This document shows, piece by piece, positions 1-6,659 of a DNA stretch of 23,086 bases (position 1 is its first letter; each line of letters opens with the position of its first letter). The translations under genes were made by a program, and so were the position numbers. The notes beneath the pieces are model-generated. The model was not told where the DNA came from and made no database searches. It was given only the letters and a program-made list of their open reading frames with translations. The stretch covers positions 1 to 23,086 of the forward strand of contig CALCHY010000080.1 in assembly GCA_937907415.1 (NCBI GenBank). Reading direction: 5' to 3'. The stretch is from an uncultured Trueperaceae bacterium (GTDB lineage Bacteria > Deinococcota > Deinococci > Deinococcales > Trueperaceae).

Positions 1-51
1 CCGCTGCCTCAGCGACCGCTGCCTCAGCGACCGCTGCCTCAGCGACCGCTG
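1..51. repeat. 15-bp tandem repeat (CCGCTGCCTCAGCGA), three exact copies plus a diverged one
   Basis: Three head-to-tail exact copies fill positions 1-45. A fourth, diverged unit (CCGCTGGCGAGGCGA) follows at 46-60. On the minus strand each unit encodes Val-Ala-Glu-Ala-Ala inside the hypothetical protein. The array touches the window edge, so its true copy number is unknown. The 15-bp unit keeps the reading frame, so copy-number change would alter tail length without a frameshift. Confidence 0.9.
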
Positions 52-430
52 GCGAGGCGACGGCCACCGCAGCGCGCGACGCTTGCGCCATGAGCCGCTC
101 AGACGTGAGGCTGATCATGGCGTGCTCGGCGTCTACCTCGGCGATCAGCGCCTCGGCGACTGGCGCCGAAGGGCCAGCGCCGAGTTCGGAGTTGGTGGCA
201 AGCTCGTCGGCGAGGCGCTTGAGGGTGCTCGTTAGGCCTGCGCGGGGCAAGCTCCCGCTGAGCTCCTTGCGCACCCTGCCAGCCAGCAGGTGACGCATCG
301 CGCTGGTGGTAACGGTGTCGCTGTCATGGCCCTTGGCTGCCATCGCGGCCTCGAGAATCGCGTGAGCCACACGAGGCGAAACGAGGGCCGATAGCGCCGC
401 GTGCGTGTACCTGTAAACGTCGTTAGGCAT
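1..430 (-). CDS. Conserved hypothetical protein with Ala-rich VAEAA-repeat tail (3' end outside window)
   Basis: Open frame from an ATG at 430 to the left edge with no stop, so the C-terminus is missing; 143 codons are visible. The start is backed by a strong Shine-Dalgarno, AAGGAGG, a few bases upstream. The protein begins MPNDVYRYTHAALSALVSPR and is helical and soluble-looking, with no signal peptide or membrane segment. After about residue 120 it becomes Ala/Val/Glu-rich and ends in at least three VAEAA pentapeptides encoded by 15-bp tandem repeats. It lies 121 bp downstream of hrcA on the same strand and could be the last gene of that operon or have its own promoter; a TATGCT box lies at 459-464 but no good -35 is visible. 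The N-terminal part resembles short uncharacterised proteins of Deinococcus from memory. I assign no function. Confidence 0.7.
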   Translation of the reverse strand, partial: MPNDVYRYTHAALSALVSPRVAHAILEAAMAAKGHDSDTVTTSAMRHLLAGRVRKELSGSLPRAGLTSTLKRLADELATNSELGAGPSAPVAEALIAEVDAEHAMISLTSERLMAQASRAAVAVASPAVAEAAVAEAAVAEAA

Positions 431-551
431 GCCCCTCCTTCCGCCTCCCCCGCTGCGGAGCATAGTGCCGCGAGGCACGTCGTGGTTGTGAGATATTCCG
501 TTGGGAAGCGACTCGGGTAGCCTCTTGGAGACCGAGCACCGCGCCGTGCGG

Positions 552-1511
552 TCAGCTGTTGGCCGCGGTGCGGCCGTCGGGGCGTTCCAGCGCCAGCGCG
601 AGGCCCTGCGCCACGGATAACGCGGCCGGGTAACGCATGCGCGCCGGGCCAACGAGTGTTAACTGGCCGCTCGAGCGCCCTAGCGAGAACGAGGCGCCCA
701 CGCGAGCAACGCGGTCGTCCAGCTCGAGGCTGAGGCCACTGCCGTCGTCGACCGCGGGGGTGTCGAGTTCCAGCTGCTCGAGCGCGGAGCGCACGAAAGC
801 GGGGTCGGCGCACTCGGGCTCCGCTAGTAGCTGGCTGATGCCCTCACGGAAAAAGCGCGGCGGCTGCAGGTCATTCCAGGCCTTCGCTAACGCGACCAGC
901 GTCCGGCCAAGCTCCGCCTCCGCGCGCTTGGCTATCTCGAGGAGGGCAGCAGGCACCTCGCCAAGAGGTTGGGAGAGCTGGCGCAGGTTGCGTTCGGCGT
1001 CGTCTATCACGTCCTCCGTTGGCGCGGGGTCGACGGTGACGCCCAACTGCCTCACGATGCCGTTCTCGAGCACCACGACGGCCAGCATGCGGTTGGAGCT
1101 TAGTTGCGAGAGGTGGATCTCGAGGATGTGCATGGTGTCGTCAGCAGGCAGCCTCACCGTAACGGCGTAACCGGAGAGTTCGGCGGCCAGGCGCGTGGCG
1201 AGGGTGAACAGGTCGTCGCCCTCTGCGCCCTTCAGGCGTTGGTCCAACTGGGCGCGTTGCAGCGCGGCGAGCGGTCGCGGTGGCAGGAAGCTCGAAGCGT
1301 AGGTGCGGAAACCGAGCGTGGTCGGGATGCGCCCGGCCGACGTATGCGGTTGTTGCAGGAGACCCGCGCCTTCGAGGGAGCCGAAGTCGTAGCGCACCGT
1401 GGCTGGGCTCACCTCGAGCTGCGCCGCGATGTGCCCAGACGCGACGGGGTGCGCAGTAGCGATATACGCTTCTGCGACCAGTTCCAGGACGCGTGCCCGG
1501 CGCTCGTTCAT
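552..1511 (-). CDS. hrcA: Heat-inducible transcription repressor HrcA
   Basis: A 319-residue protein. HrcA represses groESL/dnaK-type heat-shock operons by binding CIRCE inverted repeats, with GroEL needed for its activity in studied bacteria. Residues 1-70 form a winged-helix domain (RARVLELVAEAYIATAHPV, then VSPATVRYDFGSLEGAGLL) ending in the HrcA signature QPHTSAGRIPT. The middle is the GAF-like dimerisation region, and the C-terminus (LTLVGPARMRYPAALSVAQ) matches the family's closing motif, so the gene is full length though slightly shorter than the usual ~340 residues. The N-terminal ATRNDM-type sequence is changed to ATVRYDF. It lies 58 bp downstream of the EVE gene. No clear Shine-Dalgarno precedes the ATG, but a TAGCAT box ends 7 nt upstream, which suggests a leaderless transcript. 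No CIRCE element is visible in the window, so its targets are elsewhere. Confidence 0.93.
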   Translation of the reverse strand: MNERRARVLELVAEAYIATAHPVASGHIAAQLEVSPATVRYDFGSLEGAGLLQQPHTSAGRIPTTLGFRTYASSFLPPRPLAALQRAQLDQRLKGAEGDDLFTLATRLAAELSGYAVTVRLPADDTMHILEIHLSQLSSNRMLAVVVLENGIVRQLGVTVDPAPTEDVIDDAERNLRQLSQPLGEVPAALLEIAKRAEAELGRTLVALAKAWNDLQPPRFFREGISQLLAEPECADPAFVRSALEQLELDTPAVDDGSGLSLELDDRVARVGASFSLGRSSGQLTLVGPARMRYPAALSVAQGLALALERPDGRTAANS

Positions 1512-1518
1512 GGCAGCG

Positions 1519-1524
1519 ATGCTA
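1519..1524 (-). promoter_or_regulatory. Candidate -10 box (TAGCAT) for leaderless hrcA transcript
   Basis: TAGCAT on the minus strand ends 7 nt before the hrcA ATG. There is no Shine-Dalgarno in that space. The -35 region at 17-18 bp spacing is poor. The same -10 hexamer is seen upstream of rplY. The call rests on position and absence of a ribosome site, so it is tentative. Confidence 0.35.
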
Positions 1525-1569
1525 CCACCGGCGCGACCGAGACGAAGTAAGGCCCCGTTTAGTTGCCGT

Positions 1570-2031
1570 TCAGCTCTCTGCCAACAGGGCGATTCGTTCC
1601 AGGTGCTCCGCGGCGACCGGCATGACGCTAAGGCGGTTGCCGCGCGCGAGGAGTTGGAAGCCCGTCAAGTGCGGGTCGGTCTTCATCTCGCTTAGCGTGA
1701 CTGGCCTCGCCAACTCACGCACCGGTTCGAGGTCGACGAGGAACCAGCGCGGCTGCTCGTGCGTTGCCTTCGGGTCGTAGTACTCGCCTTGCGGGTCGAA
1801 CTGCGTGGCGTCCGGGTAGGCGTCCGACGCGACACGCGCCAAGCCGACCACGGCTGGCACGGCCGTGCTCGAGTGATAGTAGAGGACGAGGTCACCTAAG
1901 CGCATGTCATCTCGCATGTAGTTGCGCGCCTGATAGTTGCGCACCCCTTCCCACGCGGTGCGGCCGTCCTTGACGAGCTCCGCGAAGGAATAACAGTCGG
2001 GTTCCGACTTGACCAACCAGCTACCTGCCAT
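1570..2031 (-). CDS. EVE domain-containing protein (thymocyte nuclear protein 1-like)
   Basis: A 153-residue protein that is essentially one EVE domain. EVE is a PUA-superfamily fold thought to bind modified bases in nucleic acids. Typical features are the N-terminal WLVKSEPDCYSF, then TAWEGVRNYQARNYMRD, GDLVLYYHSS, the aromatic YYDPKA segment and PRWFLVDLEPV. There is no fused nuclease or GTPase domain, so it is the stand-alone housekeeping form rather than a restriction-type fusion. It lies 16 bp downstream of guaA and upstream of hrcA, so it is probably in the same transcript. The ATG is preceded by AGGTAGAG about 10 nt upstream. The ligand cannot be told from sequence. Confidence 0.9.
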   Translation of the reverse strand: MAGSWLVKSEPDCYSFAELVKDGRTAWEGVRNYQARNYMRDDMRLGDLVLYYHSSTAVPAVVGLARVASDAYPDATQFDPQGEYYDPKATHEQPRWFLVDLEPVRELARPVTLSEMKTDPHLTGFQLLARGNRLSVMPVAAEHLERIALLAES

Positions 2032-2047
2032 GCCCGACTCTACCTGG

Positions 2048-3580
2048 TCACTCCCACTCGATCGTGGCCGGCGGCTTACTCGTTATGTCGTAGACCACGC
2101 GGTTGACCTCTGGTACGGCGTTGACGATGCGGTTGGCAACGGTGGCGAGGAACTCGTGAGGCAGGCGCGTCCAGTCTGCCGTCATGCCGTCGATGCTCGA
2201 AACGGCGCGCAACGCGACGGTGTTGGCGTAGGTGCGGCCGTCGCCCATCACGCCAACGGAGCGCAGCGGCGTGAGGACGGCTAGCGCCTGCCAAGTGTCG
2301 TGATAGAGGTCGAACTCGCGCAGCGCCGAGATGAACACGTCGTCGACGCGCCTGAGGACGTCGAGGCGCTCCTCGGTGACCTCACCGATGATGCGCACGG
2401 CCAAGCCCGGCCCAGGGAACGGGTGGCGGTCGCGCAGGTGCGGCGCGAGGCCGAGGCGTTCCGCGATCTCGCGCACCTCGTCCTTGAACAGCTCCCTGAA
2501 CGGCTCCACTAGCTCGAACTGCAGATCGGCAGGCAGCCCGCCGACGTTGTGGTGCGACTTGATGTTGGCCGCTCCCGGCACGCCAGCCGACTCGATGACA
2601 TCGGGGTAGAGCGTGCCCTGGGCGAGGAAGCGGATGGCGCCGCCCGCTTGCTGCCTGCGCGCCTCAGCGGTGAAGACCTCGATGAACTCACGCCCGATGA
2701 CCTTGCGCTTCGCTTCCGGGTCCGTAACGCCGGCGAGGGCAGAGACGAAGCGCTCGGATGCGTCGACGACGGTAACGTTGACACCTAGGCCGCGCAACGC
2801 GCGCTCCACTTCTTCCGCCTCGCCGAGACGCAGGAGCCCATGATCGACGAACACCGCCACGAGCTGCTCTCCGATGGCTTGGTGCAGCAGCAGGCCGAGG
2901 GTGGTCGAGTCGACGCCGCCAGAGATGCCGAGCAGCACGCGCTCCTTCCCGACTCGTTCGCGCACGTTCGCAACGGCGGCTTCGACGATGCTCTCAGGCG
3001 TCCAGTCGCGGGGCGCTCCCGCGAGCGTGATGAAGCGCTCCAGGACAGCCATGCCCTTGGGGGTGTGGTTGACCTCTGGGTGGAACTGCAGCCCGTAGAG
3101 CCGGCGTTCCGGGTCCTCCATGGCGGCCGTCACGCCGCTCGAGCTCTCAGCGACGGCCGTGAAGCCCGCAGGCAGGCGTACGACGGCGTCGCCGTGGCTC
3201 ATCCACGCTACGAAGTCGCCCTCGACACCCGCGAACAGCTCGCCAGAATAGTTCCGCAGCGCGGCTTTGCCGTACTCCCCGCTCCCGCCGCCGCCGACCG
3301 CGCCCCCGAGTTCCTTGGCGAGAAGCTGCATGCCGTAACAGACCCCGAGCACCGGTAGCCCGAGGTCGAGCAGACCGGGGGTGAGGGTAGGCGCGCCAGC
3401 GTCGTTAACGCTGTTCGGGCCGCCTGAGAGGATCACGGCAGCCGGGTCGAGCGCGACGATGCGTTCCACCGTCGCGTTGGCGGGCACTATCACGGAGTGC
3501 ACCTGCAGCTCGCGCAGCCTGCGCGTGATGAGGCGGCTGTACTGCGAGCCGTAATCGACTACGACGATGCTCTGTGGCAT
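2048..3580 (-). CDS. guaA: GMP synthase (glutamine-hydrolysing)
   Basis: A 510-residue cytosolic enzyme that converts XMP to GMP using glutamine and ATP, the last step of guanine nucleotide synthesis. Residues 1 to about 190 are a class I glutamine amidotransferase: nucleophile Cys81 in [10 protein letters not shown], and the His/Glu pair in [10 protein letters not shown]. Next comes the ATP pyrophosphatase domain with the P-loop [12 protein letters not shown]. The C-terminal dimerisation domain has [14 protein letters not shown] and ends in the canonical KPPATIEWE. Length is normal for the family. The ATG has GGGAG 8 nt upstream. It lies 34 bp behind the pseudokinase gene and 16 bp ahead of the EVE gene, so the pseudokinase promoter probably drives it. 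No guanine riboswitch is possible in the short gap. Confidence 0.98.
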   Translation of the reverse strand: MPQSIVVVDYGSQYSRLITRRLRELQVHSVIVPANATVERIVALDPAAVILSGGPNSVNDAGAPTLTPGLLDLGLPVLGVCYGMQLLAKELGGAVGGGGSGEYGKAALRNYSGELFAGVEGDFVAWMSHGDAVVRLPAGFTAVAESSSGVTAAMEDPERRLYGLQFHPEVNHTPKGMAVLERFITLAGAPRDWTPESIVEAAVANVRERVGKERVLLGISGGVDSTTLGLLLHQAIGEQLVAVFVDHGLLRLGEAEEVERALRGLGVNVTVVDASERFVSALAGVTDPEAKRKVIGREFIEVFTAEARRQQAGGAIRFLAQGTLYPDVIESAGVPGAANIKSHHNVGGLPADLQFELVEPFRELFKDEVREIAERLGLAPHLRDRHPFPGPGLAVRIIGEVTEERLDVLRRVDDVFISALREFDLYHDTWQALAVLTPLRSVGVMGDGRTYANTVALRAVSSIDGMTADWTRLPHEFLATVANRIVNAVPEVNRVVYDITSKPPATIEWE

Positions 3581-3614
3581 GGGTCTGCTCCCTAGTTGTG
3601 GCTGGCCATGGCGG

Positions 3615-5114
3615 TCACGGCGCGGCGGGTTGCTCCTCGAATGCGAGCGTGATCACCGTGTCTTCCGGCACCCGCAACGTGACCTGCGCGCTGGAGCGGC
3701 CCTGGAACTGCGCGTGCACGGTCCAGGTGCCGTTGGCGTCGAAGCTGACGCGCCTAGGCACCGAACCGATGATGGTTCCCGGGCTGTAACTCGAGCCGTC
3801 TGGACTGCGGTCGACCACCAGGCTGACGGGCGGCAAGTTGCTCGGGCTGACGCGCACGTCTACGAGGTGCCTGACGGAGCTGCCACCAACTTGCGCGAGG
3901 TCGGAGTTGCGTTGCGCACGCAGCGCCAGGAAACTACCGAGGGCAACGACGAGGAGCAGCAGGATGAGCAACCCTGGCCCGCGCCACGCCTTACGCCGGG
4001 CCTGCCCGTCGTGCCTGTCGTCGATGCGGATGGGCGCCGGACGGATCGTCTCATCGAGGCTGCCAGAGCGGTAGGTAGCGCCAGGCGGCAGGTGTTTGAC
4101 GAAGCCAGAGTCCGCCGCGCTGCCCGAAACGGGGGTCGTCTTGAGGGTGCCGCTGCCAGGATCGCTATGCAGCGTTATCGGGTCGGGGTCGGATAGGGCT
4201 TCGGCCGGCGTCTGCTGCGGTCGAGGAGGCGTGACGCGCGGCGGCGGCGTCTCGCCTTGCTCGACGCGCAAGTCGGTGCGCGGGGCAGACCCACGCGGCG
4301 CCGCCCCCGCGTCGCCGACGACTTCGTTCGGGTCGTGGCTCAAGCCTCGAGCCGCTGATGGCGCAACTGGGGTGAAGTCGAGCGCGTCGAGGTCCAGGTT
4401 CGACTTGCCGCCCGCTCCGCCCGTTTTGGAGACGGGTAGGACGATGTCGACGAAGCCAGCCGACGGCACGGTGACGGCCCCGCCAGCCAGGCGCCGCACC
4501 ACGCCTTGGAGACTAGCGGCGTCAGCGCCGCTCTTCCCGCTCGTCGCGCCTCTAAGTGCGGCCGCTACCTCGGAGCTGATGCCCTGAGCACCAAGCGTGA
4601 GCAGGGCCTTCACTGCGCTCTGCAGGTCAGCGGTCAACGCAGCGGCCAGGGCTGGGTTGACCGCAGCGGCGCCAGTTGACACGGCGGCGGCTGCCGGTCG
4701 CGGTAGGCCAGGCTTCCACGGAACGCCGTAGCCTTCGAGGTAAACGCGCCTGCCTGACCACAGGAACCTGCCAGCGCCGAGGTCGCCGTGAGCCAGGCCG
4801 CGCTTGGCGGCGTCACGCAAGATGGTCAGCGCCTGTAGTACGAACTGGTCGTCGACGACGGACTCGCCTGGCGCAACCAAGGTGGCGTCACTTGGGTAGG
4901 CCGTCACTAGGGTGCCTTCGTCGTCCTGTACCCAGGAGGCGAGCACGGCTGGCAAGCCGTTCACGTCCTGGAAACCTTGCTTGAGGAGCGGCTCGCCGGG
5001 GAAGTCGTAGATCAGCACCGCCAGGCCGGTAACGACATCGACTCCAAGGCTAGTGACGACCTTGCCGTCACGCCTCAGCTCCTGGTTTCGCTGAAATCGC
5101 CCTGCCTGCTCCAC
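3615..5114 (-). CDS. Membrane-anchored protein with degenerate Ser/Thr kinase-like domain
   Basis: A 499-residue protein from the GTG at 5114. Residues 1 to about 240 resemble a protein kinase fold but key residues are lost. There is no glycine loop, and the VAIK lysine position reads AVLIYDF. The catalytic loop reads [11 protein letters not shown] (109-119), keeping Asp but replacing the metal-binding Asn with Arg, and the DFG site reads EGYG (127-130). It should not phosphorylate. A long Pro/Ala/Ser-rich linker follows, then one membrane segment ([18 protein letters not shown], about 381-398). About 100 extracytoplasmic, beta-rich residues follow, ending in an immunoglobulin- or PEGA-like module ([15 protein letters not shown]). 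The domain order matches bacterial receptor-type kinases. I prefer the GTG at 5114 over the in-frame GTG at 5150 because a TTGTGG/TATACT promoter lies between them. It is likely first in the operon with guaA. The ligand and partners are unknown. Confidence 0.8.
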   Translation of the reverse strand: MEQAGRFQRNQELRRDGKVVTSLGVDVVTGLAVLIYDFPGEPLLKQGFQDVNGLPAVLASWVQDDEGTLVTAYPSDATLVAPGESVVDDQFVLQALTILRDAAKRGLAHGDLGAGRFLWSGRRVYLEGYGVPWKPGLPRPAAAAVSTGAAAVNPALAAALTADLQSAVKALLTLGAQGISSEVAAALRGATSGKSGADAASLQGVVRRLAGGAVTVPSAGFVDIVLPVSKTGGAGGKSNLDLDALDFTPVAPSAARGLSHDPNEVVGDAGAAPRGSAPRTDLRVEQGETPPPRVTPPRPQQTPAEALSDPDPITLHSDPGSGTLKTTPVSGSAADSGFVKHLPPGATYRSGSLDETIRPAPIRIDDRHDGQARRKAWRGPGLLILLLLVVALGSFLALRAQRNSDLAQVGGSSVRHLVDVRVSPSNLPPVSLVVDRSPDGSSYSPGTIIGSVPRRVSFDANGTWTVHAQFQGRSSAQVTLRVPEDTVITLAFEEQPAAP

Positions 5115-5123
5115 CCGCCTGTG

Positions 5124-5152
5124 AGTATAGCCATGGCTGCCTGATGCCACAA
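5124..5152 (-). promoter_or_regulatory. Promoter (TTGTGG-N17-TATACT) of the pseudokinase-guaA operon
   Basis: On the minus strand, TTGTGG (5152-5147) is spaced 17 bp from TATACT (5129-5124), and 9 nt later comes GTG at 5114. This is the best sigma-70-type promoter in the window. The short distance means transcription would begin at or next to the start codon, giving a leaderless or nearly leaderless mRNA. It also argues against the longer reading from the GTG at 5150. Confidence 0.6.
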
Positions 5153-5232
5153 GGCGACCACGGTCAAGGCTGGCATCACGTGCTGACTACCGCTTCGTCA
5201 CCCCGCGTGCGGCGCGGAAGGCCGGGCGCTGA

Positions 5233-5238
5233 TACGCT
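5233..5238 (+). promoter_or_regulatory. Candidate -10 box (TACGCT) upstream of mrp
   Basis: TACGCT ends 10 nt before the mrp ATG at 5249. No Shine-Dalgarno lies between them and no -35 is convincing. It fits the TANNNT-then-start pattern seen at other genes here but is weak alone. Confidence 0.25.
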
Positions 5239-5248
5239 TGCGACACTT

Positions 5249-6304
5249 ATGGCAGTCACTCGCGAACGCGTACTCCAGGCCCTCAAGGGCGTCAACGACC
5301 CCGAACTCCACCAGGACCTCGTCACGCTTGGCATGGTCGACTCCGTCGAGATCGTCGACGACGTCATCAAGCTCGAGGTAACCCTCACCACCCCGGCCTG
5401 CCCTATGAAAGCGAAGATCGAGCAGGACATCAGGGCGGCAATCCGCCAGGAAGTCGGGGTTGACAAGGTCGAGTTGACCTTCGGTTCCGCCGTGCGGGGC
5501 CCGACGCAGATGCCGCTGCCTGGCGTGCGCAACGTCATCGCGGTCGGTTCAGGCAAGGGCGGCGTCGGCAAGTCGACGATGGCGGCCAACCTCGCAGCCG
5601 CGTTGAGCTTGGAGGGCGCGCTCGTTGGTCTGCTCGACGCCGACATCTACGGGCCAAGCCAAGGGAAGATGTACGGCGTCGAAGGCAAGCGCCTCATGGC
5701 GGACGACGAGAAGCACATACTGCCACTGCGTAACCATGGGGTGAAGGTCATCTCCATCGCCAACCTCGTTGAGGACGGCCAGGCGCTTACCTGGCGCGGC
5801 CCCATCCTCCACGGCACCCTCACGCAACTCCTGAAGCAAACGGTGTGGGGCGAGCTCGATTACCTCATCATCGACTTGCCGCCAGGCACGGGGGACGTCC
5901 AGCTCTCGCTGGCTCAACTAGTCCCCGTGACCGGCATGGTCCTCGTCACCACGCCGCAGGACATGGCACTGGTAGACGTGCGCCGCGCGTACACCATGGC
6001 GCGTAAGACGCATATCCCGGTCCTCGGGGTGATCGAGAACATGAGCTACTACGCTCTCCCAGACGGCACCAAGGACTACATCTTCGGCGAGGGCGGCGCG
6101 TTGCGCTGGGCAGAAACGGAGCGCTTGCCTCTGTTAGGCGCCGTTCCCATCACCCGCGCGCTGCGCGAAAGCGGCGATAGCGGCACGCCGCTCGTCATCT
6201 CTCACCCTGATGACCCGAGCACTCTCGAGTTGCGGCGCGCGGCGCGTTTGATGGCGGGGCAGATCAGCATCCAGTCGGCTAACGCCTTGCCGATGGTCGG
6301 GTAA
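5249..6304 (+). CDS. mrp: Mrp/ApbC-family P-loop ATPase (iron-sulfur carrier type)
   Basis: A 351-residue cytosolic ATPase of the Mrp/Nbp35 family, members of which load Fe-S clusters onto client proteins. Residues 1 to about 85 form the MIP18/DUF59 domain (VNDPELHQDLVTLGMV, TTPACPMK). The deviant Walker A GSGKGGVGKST lies at 100-110, followed by LLDADIYGPSQ, the Walker B region LIIDLPPGTGD and TTPQDMALVD. The frame is open back to 5144, but the ATG at 5249 starts exactly where the DUF59 domain begins. The only cysteine in the protein is Cys51. The CPxC pair that normally follows ENMS and binds the bridging cluster is absent (ENMSYYALPDGTKDYIFGEGG is read as ENMSYY...YIFGEGG). It is divergent from the pseudokinase operon and 355 bp ahead of valS. 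Confidence 0.92.
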   Translation: MAVTRERVLQALKGVNDPELHQDLVTLGMVDSVEIVDDVIKLEVTLTTPACPMKAKIEQDIRAAIRQEVGVDKVELTFGSAVRGPTQMPLPGVRNVIAVGSGKGGVGKSTMAANLAAALSLEGALVGLLDADIYGPSQGKMYGVEGKRLMADDEKHILPLRNHGVKVISIANLVEDGQALTWRGPILHGTLTQLLKQTVWGELDYLIIDLPPGTGDVQLSLAQLVPVTGMVLVTTPQDMALVDVRRAYTMARKTHIPVLGVIENMSYYALPDGTKDYIFGEGGALRWAETERLPLLGAVPITRALRESGDSGTPLVISHPDDPSTLELRRAARLMAGQISIQSANALPMVG

Positions 6305-6330
6305 GCAACCGCGCAACATGCCGCGGGTGC

Positions 6331-6336
6331 TATCAT
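6331..6336 (+). promoter_or_regulatory. Candidate -10 box (TATCAT) for the valS leader transcript
   Basis: TATCAT lies 27 bp after the mrp stop and just before the first leader structure. Transcription from it would begin about 6343, at the foot of T-box Stem I. No good -35 is seen at 17 bp, so the evidence is mainly positional. Confidence 0.4.
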
Positions 6337-6542
6337 CCGCCAAGCGGGAAGAGTAGGCGTCCGCCCCTCTAACAGCGAGCGTGGGTCACGGCTGAGAGCC
6401 CACGCGAGAGGAACCGCCGAACGTCGCCCGGGCCGATCGGCCTTCGAGGAAGAACGCCGCTAAGGCGGTTACTAGAACCTCCGGTTGCCACCCCGATAGC
6501 GTGGTCTCGAGTGCCCCGGATTCAACTGTTCGGTTCGGGGAA

Positions 6543-6580
6543 CTGCGGTGGTACCGCGGGGCTTTCCACCCCGTCCGCAG
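6543..6580 (+). promoter_or_regulatory. T-box antiterminator helix with UGGU bulge
   Basis: The pairing can be drawn exactly. CTGCGG (6543-6548) pairs with CCGCAG (6575-6580). A 7-nt bulge TGGTACC (6549-6555) stays open. GCGGGG (6556-6561) pairs with CCCCGT (6569-6574), allowing one G-U. The bulge's TGGT would pair with the ACCA 3' end of an uncharged tRNA; its last base U suits the A discriminator of tRNA-Val. The 3' half overlaps the terminator stem, so the two structures exclude each other. Confidence 0.88.
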
Positions 6581-6596
6581 CTGTGCGGGCGGGGTG
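6567..6596 (+). terminator. Conditional intrinsic terminator of the valS T-box
   Basis: A 13-bp stem pairs CACCCCGTCCGCA (6567-6579) with TGCGGGCGGGGTG (6584-6596) across a GCTG loop, with one G-U pair. Only a short pyrimidine stretch (TTCTCATCCCTCC) follows instead of a true U-tract. The 5' arm is the strand used by the antiterminator. Confidence 0.82.
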
Positions 6597-6659
6597 TTCT
6601 CATCCCTCCAGCAGGAGCGCCAACTGACCCCACCGCGGGTCTTGAAGCAGGAGGAGTAG

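Larger units (their letters stand above)
6344..6600 (+). promoter_or_regulatory. T-box riboswitch leader controlling valS
   Basis: This leader fills most of the 355-bp gap before valS. It should sense uncharged tRNA-Val and raise valS transcription when valine charging is low. Stem I shows a 7-bp distal helix (6379-6385 with 6399-6405), the AGCGAGC internal loop typical of T-boxes (consensus AGAGAG), and a second helix CCTCT/AGAGG (6366-6370 with 6407-6411). A candidate specifier, GTC (valine), follows GAAC at 6423-6425. A helix CCCCG/CGGGG (6514-6518 with 6536-6540) looks like Stem III. The T-box core GGTGGTACCGCGG lies at 6547-6559. A transcription terminator closes the leader. The exact basal pairing of Stem I is unclear by eye. 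Confidence 0.9.

Noticed and set aside
431..551. ACCGC/GCGGT hairpin behind hrcA as a terminator
   Set aside because: Only 5 bp with a 5-nt loop and no T-run on the minus strand, close to the hrcA stop at 552; not supportable as a terminator.
232..813. 193-codon minus-strand open frame overlapping hrcA and the left hypothetical gene
   Set aside because: Arg/Pro-rich shadow frame, typical of high-GC DNA. It overlaps hrcA, which has clear family motifs, and the SD-supported gene starting at 430.
1512..1569. CIRCE operator upstream of hrcA
   Set aside because: No TTAGCACTC/GAGTGCTAA-like pair in this gap or elsewhere in the window that I could find.
5144..5248. N-terminal extension of Mrp from 5144
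   Set aside because: The added 35 residues have no family similarity and run through the divergent promoter region. The DUF59 domain starts at the ATG at 5249.
6627..6642. Second T-box-like CACCGCGGG with a GACCC/GGGTC hairpin just before valS
   Set aside because: It lacks the TGGN bulge and an alternative pairing partner. More likely a chance GC-rich hairpin in the 5' untranslated region.
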